Assembly: GCF_030056665.1 (NCBI RefSeq)
Contig: NZ_JASHIG010000014.1
Length of the DNA stretch: 64,000 bases
Reading direction: 5' to 3' (one strand)
Source: Flectobacillus roseus
GTDB taxonomy: Bacteria; Bacteroidota; Bacteroidia; Cytophagales; Spirosomataceae
Shown here: piece after piece, positions 61,121 to 64,000 of the stretch
How positions within the stretch are numbered: the stretch's first letter is position 1
How the letters are laid out: each line of letters opens with the position of its first letter
Position numbers and translations under genes: made by a program
The notes under the pieces: generated by a model
Databases searched by the model: none
What the model was told of the DNA's origin: nothing
What the model saw: only the letters and a program-made list of their open reading frames with translations

Positions 61121-61157
61121 TTACACTCACAATTCAGCACTCAAAACTCAACACTCT
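61121..61157 (-). repeat. Heptad repeat array, TGAGTNN family
   Basis: Minus strand directly after the ATPase stop codon: AAGAGTGT, TGAGTTT, TGAGTGC, TGAATTG, TGAGTGT. Nearly the same words as 13499-13535 in a different order. Confidence 0.72.
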
Positions 61158-61819
61158 TAATAAACTTGTGTTCCATCAAACAAACGAATCAAACGATGGG
61201 TTTTCTTTGCCATACTTTCGTCGTGCGTTACCATCACAATGGTGCAACCTTCGGCGTTGAGCTGTAGAAGAATATTCAAAATTTCGTTACCCATGGCGCT
61301 ATCCAAATTACCCGTAGGTTCATCGGCCAAGATAATATCTGGCTTGCCTACAATGGCACGTGCAATGGCCACACGCTGTTTTTGTCCCCCCGAAAGTTGA
61401 TTCGGGAAGTGCTTCATACGATTGCTCAAGCCTACTTTTTCGAGTGCTTCTCGAGCGGCCTCTCTTCTGAATTGGGTAGAAGAGTTACGGTATAAAAGCG
61501 GAATTTCTACATTATCAAGCACAGACAAATCATTAATCAAATGGAAACTTTGGAAAATAAAACCAATTTTTTGATTGCGAAGGCTCGCTAAGGCTTTGTC
61601 TGTATATTGTTCAACATGCTTTTGATCGATGAGAATATCGCCTTTAGTAGGCTCATCCAAAAGCCCCATGATATTGAGCAAGGTACTCTTTCCGCAACCC
61701 GACGGGCCCATAATGGAGACAAATTCTCCCTTCTTAATATCAATGTTGATGTTATTTAAGGCTAATGTTTCGATGGTACTCGTCTGGTACACTTTTTCGA
61801 TGTTGTTTAATGTAATCAT
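61157..61819 (-). CDS. MacB/LolD-type ABC transporter ATPase
   Basis: This 220-residue ATP-binding subunit has Walker A GPSGCGKST (39-47), the Q-loop FQSFHL (89-94), signature LSGGQ (142-146) and Walker B ILADEPTGNLD (163-173). It powers the two FtsX-like permeases encoded downstream. It lies 47 bp after the TolC-like gene. Confidence 0.94.
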   Translation of the reverse strand: MITLNNIEKVYQTSTIETLALNNINIDIKKGEFVSIMGPSGCGKSTLLNIMGLLDEPTKGDILIDQKHVEQYTDKALASLRNQKIGFIFQSFHLINDLSVLDNVEIPLLYRNSSTQFRREAAREALEKVGLSNRMKHFPNQLSGGQKQRVAIARAIVGKPDIILADEPTGNLDSAMGNEILNILLQLNAEGCTIVMVTHDESMAKKTHRLIRLFDGTQVY

Positions 61820-61866
61820 AGAGGATTTGTTGTTTAATGTCCTAAGAGTAAATAGGCTTAGGTCGG

Positions 61867-63306
61867 TTATTTGACTAATAATTTTTGATTGAGTTCAAAA
61901 TCGTATAATGTGTAAAGTCTTAGCTTGAAATAGGCTTGCCAATAGTCTCTCAAAGCCTGAATATAGTCACGTTTGGCACGGTCTTTTTCTTGTAAAGCAA
62001 TCCCTAAATCTGTAATGCTTAAGTCACTAAGGATAAATCGATCTTGTGCAATCTGGTAACGATTTGTAGCAATATCATCGGTTTCCTTCGTCAGATTTAC
62101 TTGCTTTTGGAGCATTTCGAACAAAGTTACTTGGGTATAAATTTCTTGTTGAAATGTAAGTTTGTCTTGTTCTACACTTTGCTGAGCATATTGCAAGTTA
62201 GCTTTTGCCGTTTCAACTCTTGCTTTAGAGCGTCCCCAGTCCATTATAGGGAGTGTAAACTGAATTTCTACAAACTGTCTATCCTGTGGTTTTTTGTAAA
62301 CATCCAAAGGCGTATCTCCCCTATTGGATAAGCCTAAGGCTAAATTCAAATTGGCATTCAAACCATTTTCCTTTTTAGCTTTTTCCATATCTCGTTCCGC
62401 TTCTAGCATTCTTCTTCTAAATGCAATAGCATCCGAGCGATTTCCCAAAGCTTCTGACAAAGCTTTTTTCTCATCTACCTCAAACAAACGAATTTGTGCA
62501 GGAATCAACAAATCAAACGATGCTTCGTCGCGATAGCCAATAAATGTTTTGAGTTTCAATCGAGCTACTTCTGCTTGCTGTTTGGCAGAAGCTAAATCCT
62601 TTTGAGCATTCAATACAGATAGTCGAATTTGTAATAAATCATTTTCAGATATTTTGCCGAGACTCAACCGCTGTTCGGCAATCTTCATGAGCACCTCATT
62701 ATTTTCAAGATTCTTGTGAGCAATTTGCAAATTTACCTGCGCCAATAACAAGTCAAAATAATACTCTGAGGTAGCCAAGGAGATTTTCTCCATATTTTCA
62801 ATCAACTGTTGTTCACTTTCAGCGTATCTAAGTGGTTCTATTAGTTTGTCCCATTTCATCAAATTAAATCGAAAAAGGGGTTGGTTCAAACCAAAAGCCA
62901 AAGGAACGCCATTGTAAAGTGTCAATTTATTTTGAAAATCATCGAATCGTTGTAATTGATTCTGAACATAAATCACACCACCTGTTTTGGCAATACTTTG
63001 GCTCAAGGACAAAGTCAGCGTTGAGTTGTTGTTAGAAACAGACTGAAAAGCAATTGCTCCATCGGGCTGCTGTACCTGAATAAACGAACGAGTAAAACTA
63101 GGTAATGTGCCTCCTAGGCTTAACTGTGGCTTATAATCTGCCAAAAAGGTTTTGTATTGCCAATAATTCGTGGCCTTTTGCGTATGAGCTTGGGTGGCAG
63201 AAATGGATTTTTCTCTTGCTAATAAAATCGCACCATCCAAACTCAAGGCTGGTTGTTGAGCCCAAGTATTCCAACTAATCAGCCATAAAAAAAAGAGCTT
63301 TCTCAT
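61867..63306 (-). CDS. TolC-family outer-membrane channel of the ABC efflux system
   Basis: This 479-residue protein has a short signal peptide (about 1-16, TWA-Q) and long helical repeats typical of outer-membrane efflux proteins (about 165-260 and 350-460). Its start overlaps the last bases of the adaptor gene by 4 bp, a mark of translational coupling. It provides the outer-membrane duct for the MacB-like exporter and is only distantly similar to the TolC-like protein at 18312. Confidence 0.92.
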   Translation of the reverse strand: MRKLFFLWLISWNTWAQQPALSLDGAILLAREKSISATQAHTQKATNYWQYKTFLADYKPQLSLGGTLPSFTRSFIQVQQPDGAIAFQSVSNNNSTLTLSLSQSIAKTGGVIYVQNQLQRFDDFQNKLTLYNGVPLAFGLNQPLFRFNLMKWDKLIEPLRYAESEQQLIENMEKISLATSEYYFDLLLAQVNLQIAHKNLENNEVLMKIAEQRLSLGKISENDLLQIRLSVLNAQKDLASAKQQAEVARLKLKTFIGYRDEASFDLLIPAQIRLFEVDEKKALSEALGNRSDAIAFRRRMLEAERDMEKAKKENGLNANLNLALGLSNRGDTPLDVYKKPQDRQFVEIQFTLPIMDWGRSKARVETAKANLQYAQQSVEQDKLTFQQEIYTQVTLFEMLQKQVNLTKETDDIATNRYQIAQDRFILSDLSITDLGIALQEKDRAKRDYIQALRDYWQAYFKLRLYTLYDFELNQKLLVK

Positions 63307-64000
63307 GGTTCTATCTGAATTTGGTCTAGGTGTTTGTATTGACTCATATCGGTAATAATCACTTTTTCGCCAGGTTTTAGTCCTTGTTTTATTTCTACAA
63401 AATCAAAATTGCTTAATCCTGTTTCGACCTCTCTACGTCTGGCTGTTTTCGAATTTTCTAGTACAAAAACAGGCAGTTTTCTTTTTCCATTAAATGCTGG
63501 ACCATTAGCAATTCTAATCACATGAGATACCTTTTGAGTAATAACATATACTTCCACTTTCATATTGGGTCTTAGCAAAGCACTTCGATTGTCATCTAGG
63601 CTGATCGCAAATTGTATTACGCCATTCGAAACAGCTGGTTTGATTTGCACAACCATTCCTCTCAAAGCTTGGTCGTTGATTCTCACGATTACTGGTAAGC
63701 CTATTTTGAGTTGTTCGGCATAGACATCCGAGCATGAACCTTCCACTCTAAAACTTCCCAAATCTGCTAGTTTTGCTAGCATTTCGCCCTCATTGACTGC
63801 TGTACCTATTTTGTCATTTACCCATGTCAGTACTCCCGCACGGTCGGCAACGATATCTGCCATTTTAATTTTGTGCTTCAATTCTTGCAAGTTTTTTTCT
63901 TCGATAGAGGCTTGTAATGTGTAGTCTTTTAGATTGGCACCAACCGATTTTTTGTTATATCCCAACTCATTTTCCAATTGAGATTTTTCCAGTTCTGCAA
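63303..64000 (-). CDS. Periplasmic adaptor (HlyD/MFP family) of the ABC efflux system, partial
   Basis: This is the C-terminal part of a membrane-fusion adaptor; the reading frame stays open to the window edge, so the N-terminus with its anchor lies beyond 64000. Visible are the end of a coiled-coil hairpin, a half-lipoyl motif (MADIVADRAGVLTWVNDKIG), a beta-barrel (FRVEGSCSDVYAEQLKIGLP) and a membrane-proximal domain (VETGLSNFDFVEIKQGLKPG). It links the MacB-like permeases to the TolC-like channel. Operon order is adaptor, channel, ATPase, two permeases, regulator, kinase. Confidence 0.92.
   Translation of the reverse strand, partial: AELEKSQLENELGYNKKSVGANLKDYTLQASIEEKNLQELKHKIKMADIVADRAGVLTWVNDKIGTAVNEGEMLAKLADLGSFRVEGSCSDVYAEQLKIGLPVIVRINDQALRGMVVQIKPAVSNGVIQFAISLDDNRSALLRPNMKVEVYVITQKVSHVIRIANGPAFNGKRKLPVFVLENSKTARRREVETGLSNFDFVEIKQGLKPGEKVIITDMSQYKHLDQIQIEP

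Noticed and set aside
6001..61157. CRISPR array
   Set aside because: The periodic repeats have 7-bp units without spacers, and no cas gene is present.

Overview
The window reads as chromosome from a Bacteroidota bacterium, probably Cytophagales-like. The signs are SusC/SusD pairs, TonB-dependent receptors with carboxypeptidase-D-like N-terminal domains, GLPGLI proteins, a hybrid two-component regulator, a Tat-exported Gfo/Idh/MocA protein, low GC, and TAnnTTTG-type promoter boxes in place of clear Shine-Dalgarno sites. No tRNA, rRNA, CRISPR array, phage gene or transposase was seen. The genus is not identified.

Layout: (1) 0-6 kb: end of a SulP anion transporter, a GH28 pectin-type hydrolase, two cold-shock-domain proteins, and a Tat-exported oxidoreductase. 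(2) 6-13.5 kb: a tandem duplication of a two-gene cassette (outer-membrane beta-barrel protein plus GLPGLI protein). (3) 14-20 kb: a MarR-controlled RND efflux operon (marR, TolC-like, adaptor, RND pump) with near-identical operators before marR and before the TolC gene. (4) 20.4-22.6 kb: membrane-bound AraC-type regulator and a DoxX protein fused to a starch-binding-like domain. (5) 22.6-27.4 kb: nucleoside/ribose cluster (ribokinase, exported nucleoside hydrolase, exported ADP-ribosylglycohydrolase-family protein, GRP/DMT sugar transporter). (6) 27.9-50.1 kb: a xylan utilisation locus with the conserved core SusC-SusD-SusC-SusD-surface lipoprotein-GH10, followed by its hybrid two-component sensor, a second GH10, a CE6-type acetyl esterase and a GH43 enzyme. 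(7) 50.9-55.6 kb: thioredoxin-fold protein, TauE/SafE permease and TonB receptor, each preceded by the same 21-bp palindrome, the last two also by structured leaders; perhaps a sulfur regulon. (8) 55.7-64 kb: a MacB-type efflux operon ending in a sigma-54 response regulator and a histidine kinase, cut by the window edge.

Working together: in the xylan locus the two GH10 enzymes cut the backbone, GH43 and the acetyl esterase trim side groups and oligosaccharides, the two SusCD pairs import fragments, and the hybrid sensor would detect them and switch the locus on. The ribose cluster would turn exported or environmental nucleosides into ribose 5-phosphate.

The most unusual signal is intergenic. 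About a dozen gaps, and no convincing gene, contain short degenerate arrays with a 7-bp period. They fall into families with cores TGAGTNN, TGCCTNN, RGCTNTN ending RGCAAAA, and CCGAAAT/ATTTCGG. Two mosaic copies of about 120-140 bp (26318 and 41163) share the same module order. These resemble the heptanucleotide repeats known from cyanobacteria and may be a little-described mobile or regulatory repeat system in this lineage.
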